Position numbers and translations under genes: made by a program. From the NCBI GenBank assembly GCA_005765155.1, contig VCCP01000007.1, forward strand, positions 1,195,501 to 1,259,500: DNA of 64,000 nucleotides, read 5' to 3'. Shown in pieces: positions 1 to 11,350 of the stretch. Position 1 is the first letter of the stretch; the number at the start of each line of letters is the position of its first letter. This stretch comes from Zelopaecilomyces penicillatus (Eukaryota > Ascomycota > Sordariomycetes > Hypocreales > Pseudodiploosporaceae). Under the pieces are notes generated by a model, which made no database searches, was not told where the DNA came from, and saw nothing but the letters and a program-made list of their open reading frames with translations.

Positions 1-211
1 GAGGATGAGGGATGATATTAGGAAACTGGCTGATGAGAACGTTTACATGGTGGACTACTTGCTCAGCCAAGCGAGTGCCAAGACAGAAGTGGGAAGTGGG
101 CCTATTCTGAGTCTCGATGGAGACCAGCAAATGTCGATTGATCTAGCCCTCAACGGGGCTGTGAATTCGGACGATGGGGCAGATGAGGATGAGTGGGTTG
201 GCTTGGAATAG
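1..211 (+). CDS. 3' end of a protein-coding gene of unknown function (partial)
   Basis: The reading frame is open from the left edge and stops at 209-211, so only about the last 69 residues are visible. The tail begins with a charged helical stretch (RDDIRKLADENVYMVDYLL). It ends in an acidic segment (DDGADEDEWVGLE), typical of a cytosolic or nuclear eukaryotic protein. There is no membrane segment or recognisable domain. The gene is on the + strand and converges on the questin-oxidase-like gene, whose stop lies about 190 bp away. I do not recognise the family. Confidence 0.5.
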   Translation, partial: RMRDDIRKLADENVYMVDYLLSQASAKTEVGSGPILSLDGDQQMSIDLALNGAVNSDDGADEDEWVGLE

Positions 212-399
212 AAGGACAAAGACAGCATGGCTAAATATATAGTACGTCGAAATATACAATTTTTTTTTAAAGAGCACCCAGCATACATTTCCCCCTCCGC
301 ATGAGCAATGTGAATTCCTTACGATGACTATAGTAAGGAAATACTATGATATTTTGCTATCGTGGGAAGGTTAATCAATAGATATCTGTTGTAACAGCT

Positions 400-2080
400 T
401 CACTCATCCTTCCACTGTTGTTCAAATCCAGCAGACCGCATCCACGCCGATTGCGGATTGGCCTCGGTCCCATCAAGAAGCATATACGCCGCCTTGAGCC
501 AAGTCTTGTCATCAGCAATACGGATCCACGGTTTGCCGGCATACTTGCGCGAGAGTTGTTGCCCAAGAAGCATTGAGCGGAAGACCTTTATAATGTGTCC
601 GTCATCGACAATGTTGTGGAAGCGCGGGAGCAAATCCTCAAGCCGGGCGTTAAGCTCCAGTGCGGTTCCGTTAGCCCCCGTTTCTTTGGGAGTATAGGTT
701 TTGAGCTTCTCGAGATGTAGCGGAAGGCAACCGCGGGTAATATACTGAATGATGTCGAGGCGAATCTTCCACTCAAGCAGGCGGGCTTTAGCCGCGAGAG
801 GGACCCAAGACAGTTTGTTGAGGGAGAGGAAGAAAGGGGCAGAGGTAAGGTGGTGGCTTTTGATAGTGTTAATAGATTTCGTCACACTGGGAGAATGGGG
901 AATAAGAGTGCTACTTGCATTAAGAGAAATTCCATCTTGGGAACATCGGGAGCGTTAAACGCCGCCGTGGTGGCCACATAAGCTATAGCATGAAACATTT
1001 CTGCTGTTCGTTCTTCCAACTCATCCTCAGCAACGGCCACCTGCTTGAGAAAATCGATTGCTTCTGGCCTCGCCCGGACCAGAACCCCATCATAGACATA
1101 TTTATTGTCTTTTGACTGAGCGCTGGTTCTCAGCTTGTCGATCTGGCTTACTTTCTCGAACATTTCTGAGATGTTGCTTTTACTGGCGCTACCTGCACCC
1201 GAGTCTGCACGTTTGGCTTGGGCGGCTTTTTCGACTTCAGCAAGGAATTCACCCGCGATGTTATCATGAGCAGCTGCTTCAGCAAGACCCTCGGCGATGA
1301 TGGCGGGTTGCTGCCATTCGATGCCAAACATCAATTGGATCATGGGATGGAGAAATCCTGTATAGTCAAATTCTCATCAGCACAGAATCCCCAGGAAGCT
1401 ATTGCTATAAGCATATATAACACCACCCGCAGGAGCCCAGTGAGAAGAAATCAAAGAACTGGAGATTTGCTTACCAGCAAACAGACGGCCAAAAAGATCG
1501 TCACTTCTCGGGTCGCCATTAAAGACATACTCTTTGACCACATCCTGCCAGCCTTTTTTCTCCATTTCATCTTGGAAAAACTTCAGAAAATCTGGATAGT
1601 GTTTTCCCTTGCCAAGATAGGGGGAATCTGGTGCCCAGCCCTTCCTGAGCTCATCGACTATGGTGGCCTGGGGTTCCATTGCTTGTCTCTGGTAAGAAGT
1701 GTTGGCGGCAAAGCCCGTTTCCAGCGCCTTGAGGCCAGCACCTGTCCCATATAGAGTCAAGAGTTGATGAGAAATCTAAAGTGGAGAGGATGATTTGCCT
1801 ATTTAGCAGTCTGTCTGTTTGATTGCCACATCAATACCCAGCTGGGACACCTACATGGTTATGATAGCCCTGGTCGTTGAAGAAGACATGATGAGTCTGT
1901 GTAAGATTTCCTGATTAGCAGCCGAACTGGTTTCAATGGAGTATATCCAAGATGATAGTCACGCACATCGAGATCCTGCTGCAGGAGCTCAGAGAGTCTG
2001 CTTGCCGTCTCCTCATTCTGCTCATAGCTCAGTAGACCCGTGTCGCTAGAAGGGACAACGATGCGGTATGGTGTCGCCAT
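400..2080 (-). CDS. Questin oxidase-like protein (DUF4243/AflY family), frame break at last junction
   Basis: Exons read as 1967-2080, 1855-1896, about 1427-1775, 915-1357 and 400-856. The first two introns have good GT-AG ends and keep frame, giving family hallmarks: HHVFFNDQGYHNH, then HQLLTLYGTGAGLKALE, LHPMIQLMFGIEWQQPAI and KARLLEWKIRLDIIQYI. These match the questin oxidase/AflY family, Baeyer-Villiger-type oxidoreductases of polyketide metabolism, and the total of about 468 codons is normal for it. At 857-914 a convincing 58-nt intron (GTAGCA, branch CTATTAAC, AAAG) joins the homologous parts but leaves the frame one base out. The gene may therefore be a recent pseudogene, or the assembly may carry a one-base error. 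An upstream in-frame ATG at 2191 would add a basic, Ser/Thr-rich leader. No other secondary-metabolism gene is nearby. Confidence 0.75.
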
Positions 2081-2191
2081 GCTGAGTGTAAGCTGCTGTA
2101 CGAGGCGGCCGGTGGAGAGTTTGTGACAAGGCAAGGCTCGTGTTGTTGGCCGGAGGAGGGGAAACAGTTGCGTGAATGAAAGGCGTTGCAT

Positions 2192-3170
2192 CCTCAGAAT
2201 ATGGTGGTGGCGAGGTAGATGCAGCTCTTATATCCCCATCTGATCTCTCCGTAATTCGTCGGATCCGTGCCGGCGCCATTCCACATTGGCATTATATGCA
2301 CCACGATGGTGTCGTGCCACATGTAGAGGGAGGGTTGGTTCCTTTGCAGTTGAGGGGAAACATCCGACCTGTGCCGTGGCGTGCAGTGTTTTGACTTTCC
2401 AGTTGTTGTATTCCCCGCGCAAATGCACGGCCTAGTTCGTTAGCACCACGCAAGAGGCGCAATGCTCACAAATCAAGCTATCATCATCATCGTGAAGCTC
2501 TCGCCTCTGTGAGCTTAGCTGAACCAAGGCTCGCCTCGCTCTTGTGCTTCGGATATCCGAGAAGATATTGGCAAATAGCGGTTTCTGGATCGGCTCGCGT
2601 CCAACTGCAGAGCTCGGAGGTCGAGAGGACGTTGGATGGATTGTGGTTGGAGGAATTGGGGAAGAATGTGACGTTGGAAGAGCTACCTATACAGGTACGA
2701 CCAAAACGCGCCATCATGTCTTATAGATGCAGGTGGCTTGGAGGTACCGTTCCTATCGGTGTTTCTGCTTTGTAATGAACAAAGTACAAGTCGAGGAATC
2801 AAAAAAGTGGATAAAGTGGGTGGCAATGAGCCGTGATGCTACTTGTTGGAGTTGGATTCAACGTTATTAGTAAAAATCAGAAACCTTGGCACCTCTAGCC
2901 TATCACTTTGGTACTAATTATCAAGGCACTACCACGTACTTACGTAGGTGAGGTGAGGTAGTATTACCTAGAGGTATGGCCTGTTGCTGCATTTGAAATA
3001 GCACAAATACTACGGCAGCCTAAAGGCCTCACTGGCTCAAAACGTTCCAGACACCCCTCGTGGGTGTGTGATCGGGCTATGCATACAGACAGTATAGTGT
3101 AGGCTATGCGATTAGAAGGTTAGGGCTACATAATAATCCGATCAGGGCTAGGCGGTATAATGATAATCCA
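2192..3170. other. Intergenic region, right of the questin-oxidase-like gene
   Basis: About 1 kb of ordinary composition that should hold the promoter of the leftward questin-oxidase-like gene. Short open frames near 2509-2775 lack family features and are probably chance. The stretch 2930-2980 has repeated AGGTAGT/ACCTAGAGGT-type words, common in intergenic DNA of such fungi. AT content rises sharply after about 3150. Confidence 0.5.
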
Positions 3171-3457
3171 TATATAATAATTTTTCCACATACAGAAAAT
3201 AAACCCCAACTGCACCTTCCCTTACTTTCTTTCTTCCCTCTTCCCTCCTTAATAGCACCATTAGGTATATTTCGCTATAATCTATAATTATATATAATTA
3301 TTTGCGATTAGATCTTATTCTTTTTATCCTTATATATCCCTTATTATTTCTTATTATTTATATTTGAATTTTTATTAATCTTTATATATGATTTTAGGTT
3401 TATTGATTACTATACCTAATTATTCTTAATTATTCCTAACTCTAATTAAATTATTTA
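3171..3457. repeat. Left arm of an AT-rich, RIP-like block
   Basis: The sequence becomes strongly AT-rich with many TA steps and almost no CG from about 3170 up to the transposon boundary. The same composition resumes directly beyond the transposon at 6211, so this is the left arm of one block split by the insertion. No gene is visible. Confidence 0.7.
3450..3457. repeat. Target-site duplication, left copy (8 bp)
   Basis: The 8 bases ATTATTTA lie immediately before the left inverted repeat and recur immediately after the right one at 6211-6218. An 8-bp duplication is within the 8-11 bp range known for Mutator-like elements. Confidence 0.85.
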
Positions 3458-3511
3458 GAGTATTGCTATTCGCACATTACTTTTTTGCTATTCGCACATT
3501 AGTGGCCTGTG
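3458..3511 (+). repeat. Left terminal inverted repeat of the MULE (54 bp)
   Basis: Starts GAGTATTGCTATTCGCAC. It contains a 15-bp direct repeat of its own (GCTATTCGCACATTA at 3465-3479 and 3487-3501), a likely double transposase-binding site. It pairs with 6157-6210 with two mismatches, both C/T. Confidence 0.9.
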
Positions 3512-3793
3512 CACACTCCACCGTACACCCCTCCACTGACTTTGCCACACCCTCACATACAAATTACAGTGTATCAGGCTGGAATTTTTTGTAAGCTGCC
3601 GTCAATGCAACAGCGATTTAATTCCTCAATTGAACTAGCTAGCCACACTATATAAGGCCGGCCTAATTCCTTCAAATCCGCACTCTTCTTCAAAGTGTTA
3701 CACTTCAAGTCACGTGCTTGGCTGTGCAGCGTGATCTGAACTTCCTGTCCCCGGCGCCTCCGGCGCCTCCGGCGTAGAAGCCGGCGTAGCCTC

Positions 3794-5971
3794 TTATCCT
3801 ACTTGAAGTCGCCGTCGCTTATTAATTGGGTTATTGCTTGACCGATCAGTAGACAGAGCCTGACTTAAGGCTTCCTCGATCTTGTATCCTGAAGGCTCTC
3901 TACGAATGCTGGCGTTGAGTCTCCGTGAAGCCGGCTGGCTTGCATGGGGCAAGCGGGCGCACCCGCGCCCGCGCCCGCGCGCGCTCTGTGTGGCCGGAAT
4001 AGCTTCACTTTCCTCTGTGCCTTGTGTGCTAAGCTCGGGTGGTATCGGCAGCTTCTTATTTATCGCAAGGCGCGGGCGGCCACGGAGGTTTTCGACAACA
4101 TCAGGATCACGGATTCGAAGCAGTGGTTCTTCCAAATCCTAGTGGTTGAATTAGCTAGGATCTTCTATAGTAAACAGGGCTCTCTTTACTAATAGCTTTT
4201 CAAGCCACCAACGAGGATGAATATCCTCCTTGCAGAGTGACTCCGTAGCCTCTAGCTTCCATAGAATAAGATGCGCACAGGGGAGCCCATACTGCTATAT
4301 GAAGCGATTACTGCAAGGTTTGAGTGGCACAGCTTCACGGGTTGATGACAGAATCGCGGCTAGGGCTAGCCGATGTTGCTTGTTGACTAAATCAACGGCT
4401 GTGTATGTAACAGCGGTGGTCACGTTACCAAGCCAAGCCTGCCCAAGGAATTGAAGCCGTTGGCGCGTCTGCATTATAGCGGCCTTTTCGATGTATGTAC
4501 GCTCTTTTCGTTGTACCATTTGCTGTACTGAATTGAAGAGGAAATAAAGATCTATATGCCCACTAATTAGATAGGATTTTAGATCTTTGTATGCTGTTTC
4601 GGTGGGGCTGTTAACTCGTTGATCAAAGTTATGGTATTTGTCAAGATAACACTTTGCCTACTGCCTGTACCAAGGTATATATTCCTTTGAAATATATATC
4701 AAGATATGATTTTGGTGGCCACTGTATATAGCCTTCATCTTTCATCATGCCTCAAAGAAATCAGCTTCCTATGGTGTATAGATAATAGCCTATCAAGCTT
4801 TAAACATAGTATCTCGGCTGTAGTCATTAGGGCTAGGGCTGGGGGCCATACCGGCCTCGGCAAGCTGCTGCTCTGCCTCTCGCACAGCCAAATTATCATC
4901 AATTTCCTTAGTCTCGATATCTTCAACACTGTTAGGAGCTATAGGGGTATTCAGGTCTCTCCAGTGTAATCGAATCTTTGACTTTATATTAGCGTTTATA
5001 TGGTAAACATAAAGCTGTTGTTGTGAGTCTGGGAAAGTTAGATCCAAAGCTCTCTTTAAAGCCATTTCTTTGTCGGTGATAATCATGTGTGGTGCGCGGA
5101 TACCAAGCTGGCTGTGGAAATTATGAAGCTGCTCACAGAGCCATTGAAATCCGATCTCTTTCTCTGTGTTGATAAGGCCAAAGGCGAAATTTGCAAGGGA
5201 TTTCTGATTAGTGATACCAGTGATCTGAAAAAGGTAGAGTTTAAAGCGATTAGTCTTGTATGTATTGTCCATGCCAAGAACCTCAGGAAAACGCTTCCAC
5301 ATGACTTCACACCACGGAAAAGTCCATAAAACAGCCTCAAGCTTGTTATCGGGAGAGAACTTCGTATGATGCTGTAAGCCGCCCTTCTTAAGGGCCTTGA
5401 TAAAGGCTTGTGTTGCTGTGAGGCCTCCAAGGCTAGCGGCACAAAGCTTCTGACGGTCGTTATAGATATCCTTTTGAATGAAAAAGCTAGCTTCTGTAGG
5501 GCTTGAAGACTTTAGGATGTTGTGCATCTCGCGGGCAGCTAGGCCACGGTTTTCGATGAGTGTACCCTGAAGCATCTGCTATGACTCTGTGCGGCGATGT
5601 AGTATAGGATACACAGAGGCATCTAGTGACGGCGGATAGTTGTATTCACTTTCTATCACATAAAAAGTCCACTTCTAGTTTGACTTTAGCATAACTGAAG
5701 CAGTGATCTTGAACTTACAATCCAATTGCCTAATAGAAGCCTGTCGAAGCCCCAGGCTAGTGGAAGCTCTTGCCCCAGCCCTGTCACACATAAGAGTATA
5801 GGAAGATGGGGTCTTGATATTATCGCCATTGAAGTCATGAGGGTTGTATAATGATTTCTTCACTAAAGCTACGCCGTTATTGCGATGAAAATTCTAAAGG
5901 AATTTGTAAAGCTTAGCGAAGGATATGTACATCACTGACGGCAGCGTTAGGGGCGGAAATGAGGCAGCCAT
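3794..5971 (-). pseudogene. MULE transposase, single frame with about 12 premature stops
   Basis: From an ATG at 5971 to a stop at 3794, one reading frame (726 codons) carries the whole Hop-like transposase. The N-terminal region resembles the FAR1-like DNA-binding part. The MULE catalytic domain lies near 4950-5400, with MDNTYKTNRFKLYLFQITG, then IITDKEMALKRAL and a VYHIN motif. It is followed by RVNSPTETAYKDLKSYLISG and a SWIM-like zinc motif (YGLPCAHLI). The tail is basic and ends in NKRRRLQVG. In-frame stops, mostly TAG with some TGA and one TAA, fall near 5894, 5672, 5582, 4790-4700 (several), 4660, 4300, 4155 and 4143. No frameshift is needed anywhere. Each stop is explicable as a C-to-T or G-to-A change from Gln, Arg or Trp. 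Confidence 0.88.
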
Positions 5972-6156
5972 GTTATTGAAGTGTTGAGGGAGGTAAAGTT
6001 GTGATGTTACAAGTTGAATGCAAAGGTGGAATTATGACGAGGTTATTGCAGGGCTACACATGACTTTTGCGGCATCCTTTAAAGTGCCAGCCTTACACAG
6101 CCAAATTTGGGTGTGCAGGCCTGGGATAGAGGGGTGTGCGCAGAAAATAAGCTATA

Positions 6157-6210
6157 CACAGGCCACTAATATACGAATAGCAAAAAAGTAATGTGCGAAT
6201 AGCAATACTC
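6157..6210 (-). repeat. Right terminal inverted repeat of the MULE (54 bp)
   Basis: Reverse complement of 3458-3511 apart from two positions (CAC on the left reads TAT here), both consistent with C-to-T transitions. It is followed at once by the second copy of the target duplication. Confidence 0.9.
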
Positions 6211-6218
6211 ATTATTTA
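6211..6218. repeat. Target-site duplication, right copy (8 bp)
   Basis: ATTATTTA, identical to 3450-3457. Confidence 0.85.
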
Positions 6219-8041
6219 ACCCCCTCTAATCTGTTTTTTATATATATGATCAAATACAAATAAAAGAATACCCCCTATACTATTTCTGATCTGATTATAT
6301 ATAATTAAATATAGCTGGAAAGGGTAAAGGAAAGGTATAGCCTTTATTAGAAGAGTTTATTTATAAATCTAATATTTCTAATATAGACCTTCCTAAAGTT
6401 ATATTAATTCTTCCCAAGCCTAAGATAAAGGTATTCAATTGTATTAAATCAATCAAGATCTCTATTACCTATATAACTAGATTAAATAAAAAGCAGGCTA
6501 ATAATATTAGATATAATATAAATGCTTTTAATCTTGGTATTATTAAGACTGAATCTTTGAATATAATATCTATTAGATTCTATATCAATTAGATAGCTTT
6601 CTCCTTGACTATAGATTATAAACAGCTATCAGTTATAATTAATAGTGAATAGCCTATTAACACTATTAAGGCTATATAAGAAATAGCTAAGAAGTATTTT
6701 AATAAGATTATAATAAGAGTTATAATAAATCAAATCATCTATTATATAATTCCCTTTAATTACTCTTGATTTATTATTATCTAATCAAGTCTTTAGGTTT
6801 TATATTAATTTAAGATATAATTTTATATAATCAAGGATAGCTTAATTATATCTAATATTAACTTTAGCTATAGATAATCAGTTAATTCTTTGGTTAAATA
6901 TCTGTATAGGGATATTCTAGATGGATTGGATATATACTTATAGTGTTAAAAGGGAAATGGAATTTTCCCTTATTATATAGTTTTATCTTTTATGAATTAT
7001 AAATATATATCCTATTATTATAATAATGGTATAAGTTATTATAGCTTAGTTATTAGAAAAAGTCTAAGTAAATTTATGATCAGGCTTGATTGAATCCAAT
7101 TAATCTTGATTAGCCTCTATACCTATAAAGGATTATAAGCAATCAATCTCTCTCTATTCTATTAATAATAAATTTGAACTAATTAAGGCCAAAGAGGATC
7201 TTATTTATAAGATCTATTATATAGCTAAGCCAAAGGAGATAATAAAGTTAATAAATTCTATTCTTAATATAATAATAGGGCTAAAGGATAATAAGAATTT
7301 ATTATAGATAATTTATTATAATTAGCTTTAATTATATATAATTATATAAGATTTATATAGGCTTTAGCTTATAATCAAGCTTATATATAGGTAATTATAT
7401 ATATAATTTATTATTAAAATTAATTAATTTTTTTAATATAAATTCTTTTAAATAAAGCTAATTAATTTTGATTATTTTTAATTATTTATAATAATACTTA
7501 ATTATATTAATTTAAAAAAAAAACTTAAAGTATAGATTATATTAGTATTGTTTTAGTATTAGATCTTTAAAGAAAAATTTTTATATTATATAACCTTTCT
7601 ATTTTATATAACCTTAATTAAAATAGAATACTATATAAAAAAAGCAATATAATCCTATATAAGGATTAAATCCAAACTCTTTTTAAGGAAGGGTTAAATT
7701 ATTTATAAATACTTAATTATCTTATTTATTTTTTTAATAAGGAATACAATCTAGCTATATTAAAACATATACTTTTAGAATAGAAGCTTTAATATCAAAC
7801 CTAAACAATCAATACACCTGCCCTATATATATATATTAAAGAGCTCTTTTTTAATAATATATTATTAGATAAGGCTCTTCTGGTTTATCTTTAATAAGAA
7901 TGCTTTATAATTAATATAACTAGGCTATAGTATATTTAATATAAACTCAAGATTTTCCAATATTATAATAGAGAATATTATATAATTATAATTCAATAAA
8001 CATAGGCTGTTTTTCAAAAAGAAAATAATATATCAATACTC

Positions 8042-8900
8042 TTAAAAATATTTGATCAAACCTATTTATATACTTATATATACTAGAAGCATATTAGTAT
8101 TTCTTATAATATTCTTTATTCAATCTATTATCTCTATAGGCCTGAAGATATTAGTATATACTAGGGCCAAGCTAATATCTAATAAAAGGATTTTTATATT
8201 CCTGATCTAGATTGGGTCTAGTTAATCGATAGTTATAATAAGCTAAAAGATTAAGGAATTAAGATATATATAGGTATTAATATATATTCTCATTATTATA
8301 TATAGTTTTATTATAGCTTTTCTAATATAATAAATTAGAATATTGCTTTATAATATCTTATTATATTATAAAAGCATAAAGCTATACCTTTATAATTATA
8401 AGTAGATTATAATAATAAAACAGTATTAATTACTGATATTCAGTTTTATCTATCCAAAACATAAATAAAGGTATTAAATAATTATATTATTTCTATTATC
8501 TTTCTTAATTGCTTTATATATGGATAGAGTATTTATAATATCTGAATTGAAAGTTAATAGTATTACCTTTTAGAAGGATATATATTATATTAATAAATAA
8601 GAATCCTATTATTTCTTATATTATTATATATTTATTAATATTATTAGATATATTTCTAATATCTTTTATTATCTAGTAATTTTTTAAAAATATTATTATT
8701 AGATTAGATTGCTTTACTTTTTCTCTATATACTATTAATTTAGAATAATCTAGCTTAATTTATTTAGATATAGAATTATTATAGGATTTAGATATAGAAA
8801 AAACATTCTAATATAAAAGCTAGGCAATCAATAGTTCTATATTATAGATTAGATAATAATCCAGTCTAGAGATTTATATAGGATATCCTAATCGATTGCT
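8042..8900 (+). pseudogene. RIP-inactivated integrase-core (DDE, rve-like) protein remnant
   Basis: One + frame (codon start at 8165) reads, despite many TAG/TAA stops, as a decayed integrase catalytic core. It has LIDSYNKLKD followed by GIKIYIGINIYSHYYI, then IPL with VDYNNKTVLITDIQFYL, then FIYG, SIYNI and IES. These match, in order, the fungal integrase-core pattern: IDGHDKL, G-x-x-IY-A-x-IDAYSRYI, a second Asp in RSD-x-GxET, and the NxRIE-x-WW block carrying the catalytic Glu. Stops fall where conserved Trp or Gln would be expected. The downstream part (IALLFLYILLI, NYYRI, VLYYR) also fits the family's C-terminal segment. I infer an old mobile-element protein; start and end are not definable. 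Confidence 0.6.
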
Positions 8901-9450
8901 AAGAATCAATAATTAGTTATTTTAAAGATAGTTTAAAAATATTAGATTAGTTTTTATCTATTAATATAATAGAGATCTATATAGATTTGATTAGTGAATT
9001 ATTAATCTATCCCGAAAACATAGATTTCCTCTTTATTTATTAATATTAATAGCTATAAGAAAAGCTCTTTTCTTATTAATTAGAATAAAAACAATTAATT
9101 CTATACTTACTTCCTAAACCAGTAGATAGGGTAAGATATATATAATTATTATTAATAGAGAAGGGAATAGATTAAGATATATTAGATATAAATAGGGATA
9201 ATAATATGATTAATAATAGTAAGATATTAAGTTAATTCTAAATATAAAAGAAACTATTTATTTTATTGGTTTTTTTATGATCTAATCTATTAATGTTTTA
9301 AAGATTCTAATATTATTAATAAGATTATTAATTAATCCTTCTTTTCTTTATTTTTTAATACTATTCTTTTTTATATTAATATAATCTATTATTACTATTA
9401 AAGGATTAGAATAGATCGATATAGTATCTGATATCTTTAATATAGATAAA

Positions 9451-9702
9451 TTGATAATAGATAGTTATACTTTAGTTAATCTAGGAATAATATTAGCTAA
9501 GGAAGAAGTTAAGATAATAGGTTTGGGTTTGATTATCTCTATTAATATTTATTATAGCTTGAAAGATAAAGATTTCTTTTATACTTTCTATTTTATAGTT
9601 GATCTTGATTTCTCTTTCTTTATACTAGGTTATAATAAGATAGTTATTATTACTTGTTTATATTTAGATAGTTTCTTATTTAATTCTGTCTTAAATGGTT
9701 AA
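9451..9702 (+). other. Longest uninterrupted frame in the AT-rich block (83 codons), unknown
   Basis: This is the only intact frame of this size in the block. It is hydrophobic and Ile/Leu/Tyr-rich, as expected of AT-biased codons. A segment LIIDSYTLVN about 50 residues before FFILGYN loosely recalls the DSGA...ILG spacing of retroelement aspartic proteases, but the catalytic DTG/DSG triad is not preserved. It is probably another piece of degraded element coding sequence rather than a gene. Confidence 0.25.
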
Positions 9703-11350
9703 TATAAATCTAAGGAGACTAAAACTGGTTTTTTATTACTATTAATAACCTTATATCTATATAGGAAATAGATATCAACCTTTAAAGATATTGATTGAAT
9801 TATATATAATTTAAATAGAAATACCCTAAACAAGAGTATTAAAAGAATATAAGAAGGGAATATAATAATATTGCTTTGATTCCTAGATATCTGCTTTAAT
9901 ATAAATACCTAAGAAAGATTAAGAGTTTCCTCCTTATTTATAATAGAATTAATAATCAATCAAATCAGATCTTTATATATAGGCTATATATAATCAGGAT
10001 TTAAATAGATAAAAGGTATAAACTTATTATAAGTATATAGTATATTTATAATAGGCTTTATAAGCTTAATATTATTGATTTCTAAGATAATATATATAAG
10101 CAGAATAAAGAAATAGACTATAAGCTTAAAAACCTAAGGAGCTGGCTTTATTAGTTATATTATAAGTATATTACTTGATTATACTAGATTGCTTTATTAT
10201 AGAGTAGAATCAAATATTATTATAATTAATTATAATTAAAGAGTTAGGATTAAAAGGGCTTAAGATATTGATTATAAAGGTTCTTATTTAATTATTTATA
10301 AATATAATACTTAATAAAAGATTAATAAATCAATTTTAATAATTAAATTATTATTATTATTCTTATTTAATTCCTTTATTAAGTTTAAAGGTATTGGTTG
10401 AATAGATATCAAATTGGCTGGTTTAAAAGATAAAGTAGAATTTTAGAAAGGTAAAAGAAAAATCCTATAATATTAATAATATATCCAAATTGGATTATTC
10501 AATATAATTAAAATATAAAGATATTTCAAATATATATATATATTCAAATCTATATTAAAGTAATATAAATATATTAAAAAAGAGATAAAAATTAAAAGTA
10601 TATAGAAATTTTTTTTAGTATATACTTTTATCTAGTCTTATATTAATTTAGCTTGATTATAAGCAAATTAAAGAAAATACTCCTTAATTATATTTTATTA
10701 ATCAATATTCAATAATAATAAAATCTCTTCTTAATTAAATAGGGATACTTTATAATAATCTAATATATATTAATAAAATATTATCTATATAGAATATATT
10801 AACTTATAATAAAATTAATATATATAGCTATATAATAAATATATATAATTTATATATATACCTATTATAATATTATTATATATAATATAACCTTGAAAAA
10901 CACTATAGCCTTTTAAACATCGCTTATAAGGTATATTATTTATAGTCCTAAATATATAGATTAGAATAGCATTAAGATTTTATAATTATACTATATTAAA
11001 GTAATATATATTTGATTGCTCTTATCTTAGCTATATATTTAATTATACTAGGTATTTAGGAGTGATATCTTATTAAATATAAAGAATTTTTTCTAATTAT
11101 AATAATTAAATCTTTATAATTATCTATATAATTAATTAGATAGCTTCTTATAATTAGGATTAAAAATAATCGATTAAGGGAAATAGGAAACTATTAATTT
11201 CCATTATAAAAGTAGGTATATGGATATATAGATATAGGATTAAAGTTAAGAAGGGAAGGGAGAAATCCCTTTTTGTTATTAAAAAAGTGATCTTATATAT
11301 GCTAGATGCATACAAAGGGATTAGTTTAGTAATAGGGTGAACGTAGTAGA

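Larger units (their letters stand above)
3458..6210 (-). mobile_element. Mutator-like (Hop-type MULE) DNA transposon, complete but inactivated
   Basis: A 2,753-bp element bounded by 54-bp terminal inverted repeats and an 8-bp direct target duplication. It contains one transposase frame on the minus strand running almost the full length. Base composition is near normal, in sharp contrast to the AT-rich DNA on both sides, so the element is younger than the decay of its host block. The end beyond the transposase stop holds a GC-rich tandem run at 3751-3774 (GCGCCTCCG units). The transposase is disabled by nonsense codons, so the copy cannot move by itself, but its ends look intact and could be mobilised in trans. 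Confidence 0.9.
6219..11350. repeat. AT-rich block, RIP-degraded repeat DNA
   Basis: About 5.1 kb of very AT-rich sequence, dominated by TA, TAAT and TAG/CTA words with almost no CG dinucleotides. This is the classical product of repeat-induced point mutation. It continues the block left of the MULE. Open frames are short because TAG/TAA stops are dense, yet several stretches keep a single frame over hundreds of bases if stops are read through. Examples are about 6320-6640, the integrase-like core at 8042-8900, and an uninterrupted 83-codon frame at 9451-9702. No long terminal repeats were recognised by eye. Composition returns to normal at about 11,350. Confidence 0.85.

Noticed and set aside
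3794..5971. Idea that the transposase stops are recoded or read through
   Set aside because: TAG, TGA and TAA all occur, and in the same window other genes end normally at these codons; nonsense mutation explains them more simply.
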